DNA from: Streptomyces sp. 378
Lineage (GTDB): Bacteria > Actinomycetota > Actinomycetes > Streptomycetales > Streptomycetaceae
Length of the DNA: 64,000 nucleotides
Assembly: GCF_030124145.1 (NCBI RefSeq)
Contig: NZ_JASKMS010000035.1
Location: forward strand, 1 to 64,000
Reading direction: 5' to 3'
Shown here: positions 41,715-50,246 of the stretch, piece after piece
Layout of the letters: the number at the start of each line of letters is the position of its first letter
Position numbering within the stretch: position 1 is the first letter of the stretch
Translations under genes and position numbers: made by a program
The notes under the pieces: generated by a model
The model's database searches: none
Seen by the model: the letters and a program-made list of their open reading frames with translations, nothing else
Told to the model about the DNA's origin: nothing

Positions 41715-42929
41715 ATGCCCCTCCCCCGCCCGGGCGCCCGTACCCGTACCGGTGCCCGCCCTCGTCCTCGCCTCCTGCGGCTGTCCCTCGTGGCCCTGCT
41801 CGGCGCCTCCTGCCTCGGCGGGCTGCTCCTCGCCCCGTCCGCGGGCGCCGTTGCCGGCCGCTCCGGCGGCACCGGTGAAGACGCCCTGCAACGGCAGCTC
41901 GAAGAGCTGGTCGCCACTCCCGCAGGACCACCCGGGGTGATCGTCGTACTGCACCGGGGCGGCGCCCCGCGTGTTCTGCGCGCCGGTGTCGCCGACCTGG
42001 AGACCGGCCGCCCGATCGAACCCACCGACCACATGCGGATCGCCAGTACGGCGAAGGCGTTCAGCGGCGCCGTGGCACTGCGTCTGGTGCAGGAGGGCGC
42101 GCTCGGCCTCGACAGCACCATCGGCCGTACGCTGCCCGGGCTGCCGCGCGCCTGGCGCTCGGTCACTCTGCGGCAGTTGCTGAACCACACCAGCGGGCTG
42201 CCCGACTACAGCGAGGACCCCGAGTTCCTGGCACTGCTGCAGGAAGACCCGCGCCGCACCTTCGACCCCCGCCGACTGCTGGACTTCGTCGCGGACGAAC
42301 CGCTGCGCTTCCGCCCCGGGGCGCGGTACAGGTACTCCAACTCCGACAACATCGCCGTCGCGCTGATGGCGGAGGCCGCGACCCGGTGGCCGTACGAGGA
42401 ACTCCTGCGCCGGATCGTCTACCGGCCGCTCGGCCTGCGCGACACGAGCCTCCCCCTGGGCTACGAGATGCCGGAACCGTACATGCACGGTTACGCCGTC
42501 GAGCCGCCGGAGGACGTCAGCGAGGCGCTCAGCGCATCCGGCGTGTGGGCCTCGGGCGGCATCGTCTCCACTCCGCGGGACATGACGCGCTTCATCCGCG
42601 GTTACGCCGCCGGACGGCTCACGTCGCAGGCCGTGCTGCGCGAGCAGCGCCGCTGGATCGAGGGCGCTTCCGAACCGGCCGGTCCCGGCCGCAACAGGGC
42701 GGGGCTCGGCATCTTCCGCTACGACACCCGCTGCGGGACCGTACTCGGCCACACCGGCAACTTCCCGGGCTACACCCAGCTGATCGCCGCGACCCCCGAC
42801 GGCCGCAACTCCCTCACCTTCTCGCTGACCACACAGGTGAACAGGGCAGTCGACCCCGCCCTCCTGGAACGGCTCCGCGCGGTCGAGGAGAACGCGGTGT
42901 GCACTCTGCTCGGCGGACACCGCCGCTGA
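41715..42929 (+). CDS. Secreted serine hydrolase, class C beta-lactamase / D,D-carboxypeptidase fold
   Basis: 404 residues from the ATG at 41715. A signal peptide (Arg-rich start, then SLVALLGASCLGGLLLAPSAGA) is followed by the penicillin-binding fold. It shows ASTAKAFSGAVALRL (SxxK), RYRYSNSDNIAVALM (YxN) and GHTGNFPGY (HTG in place of KTG). LRQLLNHTSGLPDYSED is typical of the R61/EstB group. The cell-wall D,D-peptidase or esterase role cannot be separated by sequence. No resistance regulator is adjacent. Confidence 0.9.
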   Translation: MPLPRPGARTRTGARPRPRLLRLSLVALLGASCLGGLLLAPSAGAVAGRSGGTGEDALQRQLEELVATPAGPPGVIVVLHRGGAPRVLRAGVADLETGRPIEPTDHMRIASTAKAFSGAVALRLVQEGALGLDSTIGRTLPGLPRAWRSVTLRQLLNHTSGLPDYSEDPEFLALLQEDPRRTFDPRRLLDFVADEPLRFRPGARYRYSNSDNIAVALMAEAATRWPYEELLRRIVYRPLGLRDTSLPLGYEMPEPYMHGYAVEPPEDVSEALSASGVWASGGIVSTPRDMTRFIRGYAAGRLTSQAVLREQRRWIEGASEPAGPGRNRAGLGIFRYDTRCGTVLGHTGNFPGYTQLIAATPDGRNSLTFSLTTQVNRAVDPALLERLRAVEENAVCTLLGGHRR

Positions 42930-43250
42930 GCGGACGCCGGGCCCGGCGACGCGCGGCCCAGGGTGCTCCACGTGGGCGTCACGGCGGGCCGGCGTCCACG
43001 GTGCCTGCCGCGGCGTGTTGCGGACCGGGCCCTCCGCGCCGCCGCGCGGGGGCCCGGGAGTGCGCCGCCTCCCGTATCCCTCGCGTCGGCAGGCACTCGA
43101 ACGGGACGTCGTCCCGAACCCTCACCCACCGTTCGAGGCCACCCCGTACGCCGGATGCACCCACGGGGCGACCGGTGTCCGGGGGCGCGGATGCGGCATC
43201 GCCCGAATGCGGGTGATGCGGGCGGCAGCCGGCAGGGCATTCAGTCCTAC
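42930..43250. other. 320-bp stretch without a supported gene
   Basis: It lies between the serine hydrolase and the hypothetical gene at 43251. Frames are Arg/Pro-rich shadows. No clear promoter or hairpin was identified. Confidence 0.4.
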
Positions 43251-43700
43251 ATGAGTGATCACCACGAGGGACCCGACGCAGCCCACCGCCGCCCGCCCGG
43301 CACGACCGACACCACCGTGCGAGCCCTGGGCGCCCTGTCCAAGGCCCTGGAGACGACCGAACGCGCGCGAGGCCACCTCTACGCCTTCCACCAACTGACC
43401 GGCGGGGCCGACTTCGAGCTGGACCGCGCGGTGGACCTTCTGCGCGAGGCCGGACACCCCGAATGGGCGGAACGGGTCCGGCACGACATCCTGGGCCGCA
43501 ACGTCATTCCGGGGCACTGGACCTTCCAGATCATCGAGGCCTACAACGACACGTACTACGAGCCGTTCAAAGCCGCGGAAAGGAAGGCCCGCCAGGAACT
43601 GGCCGACGGGAAGGACCACCTGTACGAGGCCGAGCTGAAGGAAGAGCGGCGCACCGGTGGACACCCCGACCACACGGACCGGCCCGGTACGTCCTCGTAG
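43251..43700 (+). CDS. Conserved hypothetical protein, 149 aa
   Basis: The ATG at 43251 opens a soluble, mostly helical protein: TVRALGALSKALETTERARG, HLYAFHQLTGGADFELDRAV, HPEWAERVRHDILGRNVIPG, then HWTFQIIEAYNDTYYEPFKA and a charged C-terminal helix. The WTFQIIEAYNDTYY core is distinctive and recurs in actinobacterial proteins of unknown function. There is no obvious ribosome site. No catalytic motif or membrane segment is visible. Confidence 0.75.
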   Translation: MSDHHEGPDAAHRRPPGTTDTTVRALGALSKALETTERARGHLYAFHQLTGGADFELDRAVDLLREAGHPEWAERVRHDILGRNVIPGHWTFQIIEAYNDTYYEPFKAAERKARQELADGKDHLYEAELKEERRTGGHPDHTDRPGTSS

Positions 43701-43763
43701 GGCCACGCCACCGGATGGCCCATATCACTGGTTCACGCCCTTCACGGACATACCCTGCGCGGT

Positions 43764-44855
43764 ATGAACAAATGCCATATCGCATACCTGTCGTGCGCGG
43801 CCGCGCTCCTCGGGACAGGCCTCGGCGCCGTTCCGTCGACCGCCGCCCACACGCTCCATCTGGTGAGACCCGGGGAATCGATCCAGAAGGCGGTGGACGC
43901 CGCCCGGCCGGGAGACACCGTGCTGCTGGCGTACGGCACCCACCGCGGAAGCGTCACCGTGGCCACGCCCGGAATCACCCTGCGCGGCATGGGCCACGGC
44001 ACGGTGCTCCGGCCCGGGGCGGGCACGAGCGCCGCCCGCGGCGGATCGGGCACCGGGAAGGCCGCCGACAACTGCGCCGCGGCCGGGAACGGCATCTGCG
44101 TCACGGGCACGAAGGACCACACCGTCGACGGTGTCACCATCGCCTCCCTGACGGTGACCGGCTTCCCCAAGACCGGGGTGCACGCCCATGCGGCCGACGA
44201 GCTGACCGTGCGCAACGTCGCCGCGGTCGGCAACGGGGTGTGGGGCATCGCCTCGGAGCGCTCGGCCCGTGGTGTGTTCCGCGGCAACATCGCCCGGGAC
44301 AACGGCGACGCCGGCCTCTTCCTCGCCAACACGGTGACGGAGGAGGAGGGAGCCGCGGAGACCGGGGGCACGGTGGTGGAGCGCAACCGGCTGGAGGGCA
44401 ACCGGATCGGTGTCACCGTCCGCCGGCTGCGCAACCTGACCGTCGCGGGCAACCACCTCACCGGCAACTGCGCGGGTCTCTTCGTCGTCGGCGACGAGAA
44501 CAAGCCCAAGGCCGGCCTCGTGACCGTGCGCGAGAACCGCATCGAGCGCAACAACAAGTCCTGCCCGAAGACCGCCCGGCTGGACGCCCTGCAGGGCTCG
44601 GGCATCGTCCTGACCGGCACCGACGACAACCTGATCACCCGCAACGAGATCCGGGACAACATCGGCACGTCCCCGCTGTCGGGCGGCATCGTCGTGTTCA
44701 AGAGCTTTGTCGGCACGCCCAGCGAGCGGAACCGGATCAGCGACAACCTGCTGCAGGGCAACTCCCCGGCGGACCTGGTCAACACCGACCTCGGCAAGGA
44801 CAACACGTTCCACGGCAACTCCTGCCTGTCGTCCAAGCCCGCCGGCCTGTGCTGA
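43764..44855 (+). CDS. Secreted right-handed parallel beta-helix protein
   Basis: 363 residues from the ATG at 43764. A signal peptide (AYLSCAAALLGTGLGAVPSTAA) precedes GESIQKAVDAARPGDTVLLA, the usual first turn of PbH1/pectate-lyase-like proteins. Repeats of 22-25 residues follow with N-ladders (VRNVAAVGNGVWGI, FRGNIARDNGDAGLF, VERNRLEGNRIGV, VAGNHLTGNCAGLF, ITRNEIRDNIGTS, ISDNLLQGNSP). Two Cys pairs suggest external disulphides. Such proteins bind or cleave polysaccharide; no catalytic Asp cluster could be assigned, so the activity is open. Confidence 0.88.
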   Translation: MNKCHIAYLSCAAALLGTGLGAVPSTAAHTLHLVRPGESIQKAVDAARPGDTVLLAYGTHRGSVTVATPGITLRGMGHGTVLRPGAGTSAARGGSGTGKAADNCAAAGNGICVTGTKDHTVDGVTIASLTVTGFPKTGVHAHAADELTVRNVAAVGNGVWGIASERSARGVFRGNIARDNGDAGLFLANTVTEEEGAAETGGTVVERNRLEGNRIGVTVRRLRNLTVAGNHLTGNCAGLFVVGDENKPKAGLVTVRENRIERNNKSCPKTARLDALQGSGIVLTGTDDNLITRNEIRDNIGTSPLSGGIVVFKSFVGTPSERNRISDNLLQGNSPADLVNTDLGKDNTFHGNSCLSSKPAGLC

Positions 44856-44956
44856 GCGCCCACCGTCGAGCTGCGCGAACCTGAGGGTTGCCACGACCGC
44901 GCGGACACCCTCGTGCTTCACATGACCCACGTGGAATGCAAGTAGAAAGGCGGCAC

Positions 44957-45985
44957 ATGACGACCACTCAGCCCGCTCCTCCGCCGTCCATGCGGCTGCG
45001 GGAGCTCGCGTTCGGGGCGGCATGTGCCGCCGCCCTCCGCGCGGCCGCCCGGCTGGGCGTCGCCGACGCCCTCGGTGACAGCCCCATGGCCGTGGAGGAC
45101 ATCGCGGCCACGGTGAAGACCGAACCCGGCCCGTTGCGACGCGTCCTGCGGGCCTTGTCCTGTTACGGCGTCTTCGCCGAACGCCCGGACGGGACGTTCG
45201 CGCACACCGACGTCTCCCGGCTGCTGCGCGAGGACGACCCCAACAGCCTGCGCGCCATCGCACTGTGGTGCACCGAGCCGTGGACCTGGGACGTCTGGCC
45301 GAAGCTGGACGAGGCGGTGCGCACCGGCCGCAACGTGGTGGAGGATCTGTACGGCAAGGAGTTCTTCCCCTACTTGAACGAGGACGCCCCGGAGTCGGCC
45401 GACGTCTTCAACCGCGCCATGACGACCTCCAGCGTGCAGTCGGCTCGCGACGTCGCGGAGTTCCTCGACCTCACGGGATGCGCGTCGGTCGCCGACATCG
45501 GCGGCGGCCAGGGTCACGTGGTGGCCAGCCTGCTCGACAAGTACCCGGGCATGCGCGGGACGCTGCTCGACCTCCCCCGCGTGGTGGAGCACGCCGTGCC
45601 GAGACTGCGTGCGGGCGGCGACCTCGCGGACCGTGCCGACGTGGTGCCCGGCGACGTCCGGACGGCCGTCCCGGTGAAGGCCGACGTCTACGTCATCAAG
45701 AACATCCTGGAGTGGGACGACGAGAGCACGGCCCGCACCCTGCGCAACGTCCGCGAGGCCGGCGGCCCCGGGACGCGGGTGGTGGTCATCGAGAACCTCG
45801 TCGACGACTCGCCGTCGATGCGGTTCAGCACCGCGATGGACCTGCTGCTGCTCCTCAACGTCGGTGGGGCGAAGCACACCACCCAGAGCATGGTGGACCG
45901 GCTCACCGAGGCGGGCCTGGTCATCGACGACATCAGCCCGGTCAACCCCTACCTGCACGCGTTCGACTGCCACATCCCCGGCTGA
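44957..45985 (+). CDS. O-methyltransferase of the polyketide-tailoring type
   Basis: 342 residues from the ATG at 44957 (GAAAGG upstream). The N-terminal dimerisation winged helix reads ALRAAARLGVADALGDSP and VLRALSCYGVFAE. The SAM motif ADIGGGQGHVVASLLDKYP is followed by GTLLDLPRVVEHA and VIKNILEWDDESTARTL. This is the plant-type O-MT family used on aromatic polyketides (DnrK/TcmN class). It converges on the whiE-type operon and is separated from it by a strong terminator. Tailoring of the spore pigment is a reasonable inference; S. coelicolor whiE has no such gene as far as I recall. Confidence 0.88.
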   Translation: MTTTQPAPPPSMRLRELAFGAACAAALRAAARLGVADALGDSPMAVEDIAATVKTEPGPLRRVLRALSCYGVFAERPDGTFAHTDVSRLLREDDPNSLRAIALWCTEPWTWDVWPKLDEAVRTGRNVVEDLYGKEFFPYLNEDAPESADVFNRAMTTSSVQSARDVAEFLDLTGCASVADIGGGQGHVVASLLDKYPGMRGTLLDLPRVVEHAVPRLRAGGDLADRADVVPGDVRTAVPVKADVYVIKNILEWDDESTARTLRNVREAGGPGTRVVVIENLVDDSPSMRFSTAMDLLLLLNVGGAKHTTQSMVDRLTEAGLVIDDISPVNPYLHAFDCHIPG

Positions 45986-46039
45986 TTCGACCGCGCCCCG
46001 TGGGACCCGGTGATCCCGGGGCTCCCGCTGCGGGCAGAC

Positions 46040-46083
46040 CGACGGCCGCCGGGTCCGCGACGCTGCGGACCCGGCGGCCGTCG
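46040..46083. terminator. Bidirectional terminator, 19-bp perfect stem
   Basis: GACGGCCGCCGGGTCCGC and GCGGACCCGGCGGCCGTC, extended by one outer C-G pair, enclose GACGCT. It lies between the 3' ends of the O-methyltransferase gene and the pigment operon, and serves both. Confidence 0.85.
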
Positions 46084-46097
46084 AGTGCCGGCGGTGG

Positions 46098-46430
46098 TCA
46101 GCCGGCCGGCTCGCGCTCCCAGAGGTAGAAGCGCTGCGCCATGGCGTCCTTCGGGGAACGCCAGGTGTCGGGGTCGTAGGCGCTGACGTATGCGGACAGC
46201 CGCTCGCTGACGTCCCGGAACTCGGGATGCCCGGTGATCCCGGCGATGGCGGGTCCGGGCTCGCGCTCGGACTCGATCAGGTGCATGTACACATCGCCGA
46301 ACTGGAAGAGGCTGCGCCGGGTCACGCCGACCAGGTGCGGCAGCTCCCCGCGATCGGACTCCTCGAACACCTTGGCGATGTCGGGAGCCGATCCCGGCGC
46401 CATCCGGGCGACGATCAGAGCTTGGTGCAT
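46098..46430 (-). CDS. whiE ORFVII: TcmI-type polyketide cyclase (WhiE ORFVII-like)
   Basis: 110 residues from the ATG at 46430, 20 bases after the ORFVI stop. It matches the small dimeric ferredoxin-like cyclases: ALIVARMAPGSAPDIAKVFE, LPHLVGVTRRSLFQFGDVYM, FRDVSERLSAYVSAYDPDTW and FYLWE. These close later rings of the polyketide. It is the last gene of the pigment operon, matching the ORFVII position in S. coelicolor whiE. Confidence 0.92.
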   Translation of the reverse strand: MHQALIVARMAPGSAPDIAKVFEESDRGELPHLVGVTRRSLFQFGDVYMHLIESEREPGPAIAGITGHPEFRDVSERLSAYVSAYDPDTWRSPKDAMAQRFYLWEREPAG

Positions 46431-46450
46431 GGGTCTGTTCTCCGTCCGGC

Positions 46451-46930
46451 TCAGTCGGTCAGACCGGGGCTGGCACCGCGCTCGGCGGCGATCTTCTCGA
46501 TACGGTCGCGGATCAGGCCCATCTGCACCTTCGAGTTCCGGTTGATGTTGTCCGTCATCCACGCGTCGTCGACCGGCGCGTCCGGCTTCATCGCGAAGTC
46601 CTGCGTCCAGACCATGCGCGTGCCGGCCGGTACCTCCTCGTACCGCCAGTGGATGTCCATGTGGGCGAAGGGACCCGTCTCGACCCGGCGGGCCTTGACG
46701 GTGAGTGTCTCGCGGTCCGGCTCACGCTCGGAGACCCAGCTCCACACGGTGCCGTTCTCGTCCGGGTGCATCGTCAGCCGGAAGGTCGTCCTGCGGCCCT
46801 CCCGGGAGAGGATCTCGACGGAGGCGTACTCGCTGAACAACTGCGGCCAGTTCTCCAGGTCGTTGGTCACGTCCCAGACCAGGTCCACGGGTGCCGCGAT
46901 GGTGATCTCGTTCTGCGTGTGTCCGGCCAT
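46451..46930 (-). CDS. whiE ORFVI: Polyketide aromatase/cyclase, SRPBCC fold (WhiE ORFVI-like)
   Basis: 159 residues. The helix-grip fold shows NEITIAAPVDLVWDVTNDLE, WPQLFSEYASVEIL and a long C-terminal helix (NSKVQMGLIRDRIEKIAAE). Mono-domain aromatase/cyclases of this type direct first-ring closure and aromatisation. The ATG at 46930 lies one base after the ACP stop, so translation is coupled. The position matches whiE ORFVI. Confidence 0.94.
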   Translation of the reverse strand: MAGHTQNEITIAAPVDLVWDVTNDLENWPQLFSEYASVEILSREGRRTTFRLTMHPDENGTVWSWVSEREPDRETLTVKARRVETGPFAHMDIHWRYEEVPAGTRMVWTQDFAMKPDAPVDDAWMTDNINRNSKVQMGLIRDRIEKIAAERGASPGLTD

Positions 46931-46931
46931 C

Positions 46932-47186
46932 TCATGCTCCTGCCATCAGGGCACTGTTGACGAGGTCGAGGAACTGCCGGGGCGTCTTGGAGCGTTCGGC
47001 GTCGGTGGGCATCGGCGTGCCGTACCGGTTCTCCAGCTCGCCCACGATGCCCAGCAGGCCCAATGAGTCGACGCCCATGGACTCGAAGTCCGCCCCGTCG
47101 CGCCGGAGTTCCTCCGGCGTGACCGGGGCACCGGCGCACTTCTTCATGAGTTCGGCCAGCTCTTCCACAGTGATGCGGTCCGTCAT
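46932..47186 (-). CDS. whiE ORFV: Acyl carrier protein of the pigment type II PKS (WhiE ORFV-like)
   Basis: 84 residues from the ATG at 47186. The phosphopantetheine attachment Ser is in FESMGVDSLGLLGIV (DSL motif), with helix 1 ITVEELAELMKKC. It carries the growing poly-beta-ketone. It sits between KS-beta and the aromatase gene, the standard type II PKS order. Confidence 0.95.
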   Translation of the reverse strand: MTDRITVEELAELMKKCAGAPVTPEELRRDGADFESMGVDSLGLLGIVGELENRYGTPMPTDAERSKTPRQFLDLVNSALMAGA

Positions 47187-47218
47187 GCCATTCCCTTCCT
47201 CTGTTGTTCCGTGGCTCC

Positions 47219-48472
47219 TCAGGACGAGGCGCCGGTGACGCCGTGCCGCAGCACGAGCGCCGAGTTCGACCCCATGAGTCCGCGGCTCAGCACCAGCGCC
47301 GTGCGTACCTCGGCGGTCCGGGCGCGGCCGGTCACGAGGTCGAGGTCGTGGCAGATGTCGAAGACGTTGGGGGTGGGCGGGATCAGGCCGTGCTCCATCG
47401 ACAGCACCGCCGCCGCGGTGTCCATCAGCGGCGCCGCGCAGTAACCCCGGCCGATCCCGGTCTTCGGCGCCGTGACGGGCACCCGGGTGCCGTGGGCGCC
47501 GAGAGCATCGGCGATGGCCAGGGCCTCGGCGCGGTCCGCCTCCGGCACGCCGAGGGCATCGGCGAAGACCACGTCGATCTCCTCGGGGGCACAGTCGGCC
47601 TCCGCGAGAGCTCCCCGGACGGCCTGGGCGAGTCCTTCCCTGGACTCCTCCCAGCGGGAGGCGCCCGTGAACGTCGCCGCGTGCCCGGCCAGGTGGGCCC
47701 GCACCCGCACGCCCCGTTCCCGGGCCATGCCCTCCGCCTCCACCACGACCATGGCTCCGCCCTCCGCGGGCACGAACCCGCAGGCCGCGGACGTGAACGG
47801 GCGGTAGGCGCGGGCCGGGTCGTCGAGCGTGCTGAGTTCCTCGTAGCCGAGTTGGCAGACGACCGAGTAGGGGGCGATCGGCGCCTCGGTCGCCCCGGCC
47901 ACGATCACATCGGTGCCGCGCCGCACGGCGCGCGCCGCGTGGGCGAGGGCGTCCAGACCGCCGGCCTCGTCGGCGGCGACGACCGAGCAGGGCCCCTTGA
48001 AGCCGCGGCGGATGGAGATCTGGCCCGTGCTCGCGGCGTAGAACCAGGCGATGGACTGGTAGGGCCCGACGAAGCGGCTGCCCTTGCCCCACAGCCGCTG
48101 GAGTTCACGCTGCCCGAACTCGCCGCCGCCGGAGCCGGCCGCGGTGACCACGCCCACGGAATACGGGGCGCCGTCGGTCTCGGCCCGGTGGAGCTGGGCA
48201 TCGTCCAGCGCGAGGTCGGCCGCGCCCATCGCGAAGTGTGTGAACCGGTCGGTCTGAACCAGGAAGCGTTCCTCGATCGCCGCCGACGGATCGAAGTCGC
48301 GCACCTGGCCCGCGACCCGCAGCGGCAGCTGCTCACAGCCCTCCCGCGTGACCCGGTCCAGGACGCTGAGGCCTTCCCTGGTGGACTTCCAGAAGGTCTC
48401 GGTACTGGCTCCGTTGGGCGCGATCACACCGATTCCCGTGACGACCGCGCGCCCTGGGCGAGGTTCGCTCAT
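47219..48472 (-). CDS. whiE ORFIV: Ketosynthase beta / chain length factor (WhiE ORFIV-like)
   Basis: 417 residues; the ATG at 48472 overlaps the KS-alpha stop by four bases. It forms a heterodimer with KS-alpha and sets chain length. The thiolase fold is complete (VVTGIGVIAPNG, CSVVAADEAGGLDAL, FVPAEGGAMVVVEAEG, GIGRGYCAAPLMDTAAAVL). The catalytic Cys position holds Glu (ADEAGG), where antibiotic KS-beta subunits usually have Gln. The product of whiE-type systems is thought to be a long, roughly C24 chain; this is knowledge of the family, not visible here. Confidence 0.95.
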   Translation of the reverse strand: MSEPRPGRAVVTGIGVIAPNGASTETFWKSTREGLSVLDRVTREGCEQLPLRVAGQVRDFDPSAAIEERFLVQTDRFTHFAMGAADLALDDAQLHRAETDGAPYSVGVVTAAGSGGGEFGQRELQRLWGKGSRFVGPYQSIAWFYAASTGQISIRRGFKGPCSVVAADEAGGLDALAHAARAVRRGTDVIVAGATEAPIAPYSVVCQLGYEELSTLDDPARAYRPFTSAACGFVPAEGGAMVVVEAEGMARERGVRVRAHLAGHAATFTGASRWEESREGLAQAVRGALAEADCAPEEIDVVFADALGVPEADRAEALAIADALGAHGTRVPVTAPKTGIGRGYCAAPLMDTAAAVLSMEHGLIPPTPNVFDICHDLDLVTGRARTAEVRTALVLSRGLMGSNSALVLRHGVTGASS

Positions 48473-49737
48473 CGTGTCTTCTCCCTCGGCCGGTTCATGA
48501 CCACCGCGGACTGGAAGCCGCCGAATCCGCTGCCCACCGAGAGCACGCTGTCGAGCTTGCGCTCGCGGGCGACGCGTGGGACGTAGTCCAGGTCGCACTC
48601 GGGGTCGGGTGTCTGGTAGTTCGCGGTCGGCGGTACCACCTGGTGGGTCAGGGCCAGCACACAGGCGACGAGTTCGATCGCTCCGATGGCGCCCAGGGAG
48701 TGGCCCACCATCGACTTGATGGAACTCATCGGCGTCTCGTAGGCGTGCGGGCCCAGCACCCGTTTCACCGCGGCCGTCTCATGGCGGTCGTTCTGCTTGG
48801 TGCCCGACCCGTGCGCGTTGACGTAGTCGATCGCGGTGGGGTCGAGCCGTGCGTGGTCGAGGGCGTCCTCGATGGCGCGGGCCATCTCCACGCCCTCGCT
48901 GGTGAGGCCGGTCATGTGGTAGGCGTTGCCGAACGTGGCGTAGCCGCCGAGTTCGCAGTACACCTGGGCGCCGCGGGCCCTGGCGTGCTCGAGCTCCTCC
49001 AGGACGAGTACGGCGCCGCCCTCTCCCATGACGAATCCGTCGCGGTCGGCGTCGAAGGGACGCGAGGCGTGCGCCGGGTCGTCGTTGTTCGAGGAGGTGG
49101 CTTTGATCGCGTCGAAGCAGGCCATGGTGATCGGGGAGATCGGCGAGTCCGAGGCGCCGGCGATACAGACGTCGGCCCGGCCCTCCTCCACGGTGTGGAA
49201 GGCGTACCCGACCGCGTCGAGCCCGGACGTGCAGCCCGTGGAGACGGTCTGCACCGGGCCCCGCGCTCCGAACCGCTCCGCCACGGTGGAGGCGAGCGTG
49301 CTGGGCGTGAAGGCGCGCTGCAGGTGCGCTCCCGCTTCCCGGTGGTCCACGTCCCAGCGCTGCCCACCGTGGCTGACCAGGACGTAGTCGTTTTCCAGCC
49401 GGGTCGTGCCGCCGACCGCGGTGCCCAGGGAGACGCCGACCCGCCACGGGTCCTCGGCGCCGAGGTCGAGACCCGCGTCCCGCACCGCTTCGTCCCCCGC
49501 GACCAGGGCGAACTGGATGTAGCGGTCGCACCGTTCCACGTCGCGCACCTCCAGGCCGTGGGCCAGGGGGTCGAAGTCGCACTCGGCGGCGATCCGCGAG
49601 CGCAGTCCGGACGGGTCGAAGAACGTGATGGCCCGAGTCGCCGTGCGCCCGGCCGACAGGAGATCCCAGAAGGCCGGCACGCCTATGCCGCCGGGAGCGA
49701 CGATGCCTATGCCGGTGACCACCACCCGCCTCGTCAT
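48469..49737 (-). CDS. whiE ORFIII: Ketosynthase alpha (WhiE ORFIII-like)
   Basis: 422 residues, ATG 49737 overlapping the cupin stop. VVVTGIGIVAPGGIGVPAFW opens the thiolase fold. The catalytic Cys is about residue 169 in VSTGCTSGLDAVG. The two His sites are in NAHGSGTKQNDRHE and SMVGHSLGAIG. It condenses malonyl units on the ACP. The ATGA overlaps on both sides ensure balanced synthesis with the cupin and KS-beta. Confidence 0.96.
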   Translation of the reverse strand: MTRRVVVTGIGIVAPGGIGVPAFWDLLSAGRTATRAITFFDPSGLRSRIAAECDFDPLAHGLEVRDVERCDRYIQFALVAGDEAVRDAGLDLGAEDPWRVGVSLGTAVGGTTRLENDYVLVSHGGQRWDVDHREAGAHLQRAFTPSTLASTVAERFGARGPVQTVSTGCTSGLDAVGYAFHTVEEGRADVCIAGASDSPISPITMACFDAIKATSSNNDDPAHASRPFDADRDGFVMGEGGAVLVLEELEHARARGAQVYCELGGYATFGNAYHMTGLTSEGVEMARAIEDALDHARLDPTAIDYVNAHGSGTKQNDRHETAAVKRVLGPHAYETPMSSIKSMVGHSLGAIGAIELVACVLALTHQVVPPTANYQTPDPECDLDYVPRVARERKLDSVLSVGSGFGGFQSAVVMNRPREKTR

Positions 49738-50177
49738 GACCGGACCTGACGTCGCTCGGCCGCCTCCGCTCCCACCACCGCGGCCTCGGCTTCCGTCTCC
49801 TCGGTGTCGACGTGGCCCAGCGGCGGGTTCGGCGCCAGGGGGCCGAGGTGGAAGACCAGCCGGGCCTCCACCTTGCCGACGTTGCGGAAGCGGTGGCGCA
49901 TGTTGACGGGAATCAGCAACCCCTGCTCGGGCTGGAGGGGATGCGGCTCCCCGTCCAGGTCCACTTCGAGCTGTCCGCACACCACGTACACGAACTCCTC
50001 GGAGTACGGGTGGTAGTGCTCACCGATGCGGTCGCCGGGTTCGATGAGGGCCACGCCCATGAATCCACTGGTGGCGCCCACCGCGGCCGGAGTGAGCATG
50101 GCGCGCAGGTCACCGCCTCGCCGGCGGTTGGGCTCGACGTCGCTCAGGCTCACGATGTTGGGACGAGATGTGATCAC
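49734..50177 (-). CDS. whiE ORFII: Cupin protein of the pigment operon (WhiE ORFII-like)
   Basis: 147 residues, GTG at 50177 with GGAGG. A single cupin barrel has IGEHYHPYSEEFVYVVCGQL as motif 1 (His-x-His, Glu) and LIPVNMRHRFRNVG as motif 2, so a metal site is likely. Homologues occur beside the ketosynthase in spore-pigment and curamycin clusters; the role (cyclase or stabiliser) is unproven. An Ala/Glu-rich tail of about 30 residues follows. Confidence 0.92.
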   Translation of the reverse strand: MITSRPNIVSLSDVEPNRRRGGDLRAMLTPAAVGATSGFMGVALIEPGDRIGEHYHPYSEEFVYVVCGQLEVDLDGEPHPLQPEQGLLIPVNMRHRFRNVGKVEARLVFHLGPLAPNPPLGHVDTEETEAEAAVVGAEAAERRQVRS

Positions 50178-50246
50178 GGGTTCCTCCGTTGGGGTGCTGC
50201 ACCGACGCGGGAGAGGCAGGCACCGCCCCTCCCGCTTGATGGCGGG

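Noticed and set aside
40416..42971. 851-codon minus-strand open frame
   Set aside because: It is antisense to two well-supported genes (radical SAM enzyme and serine hydrolase) and shows only compositional shadow sequence.
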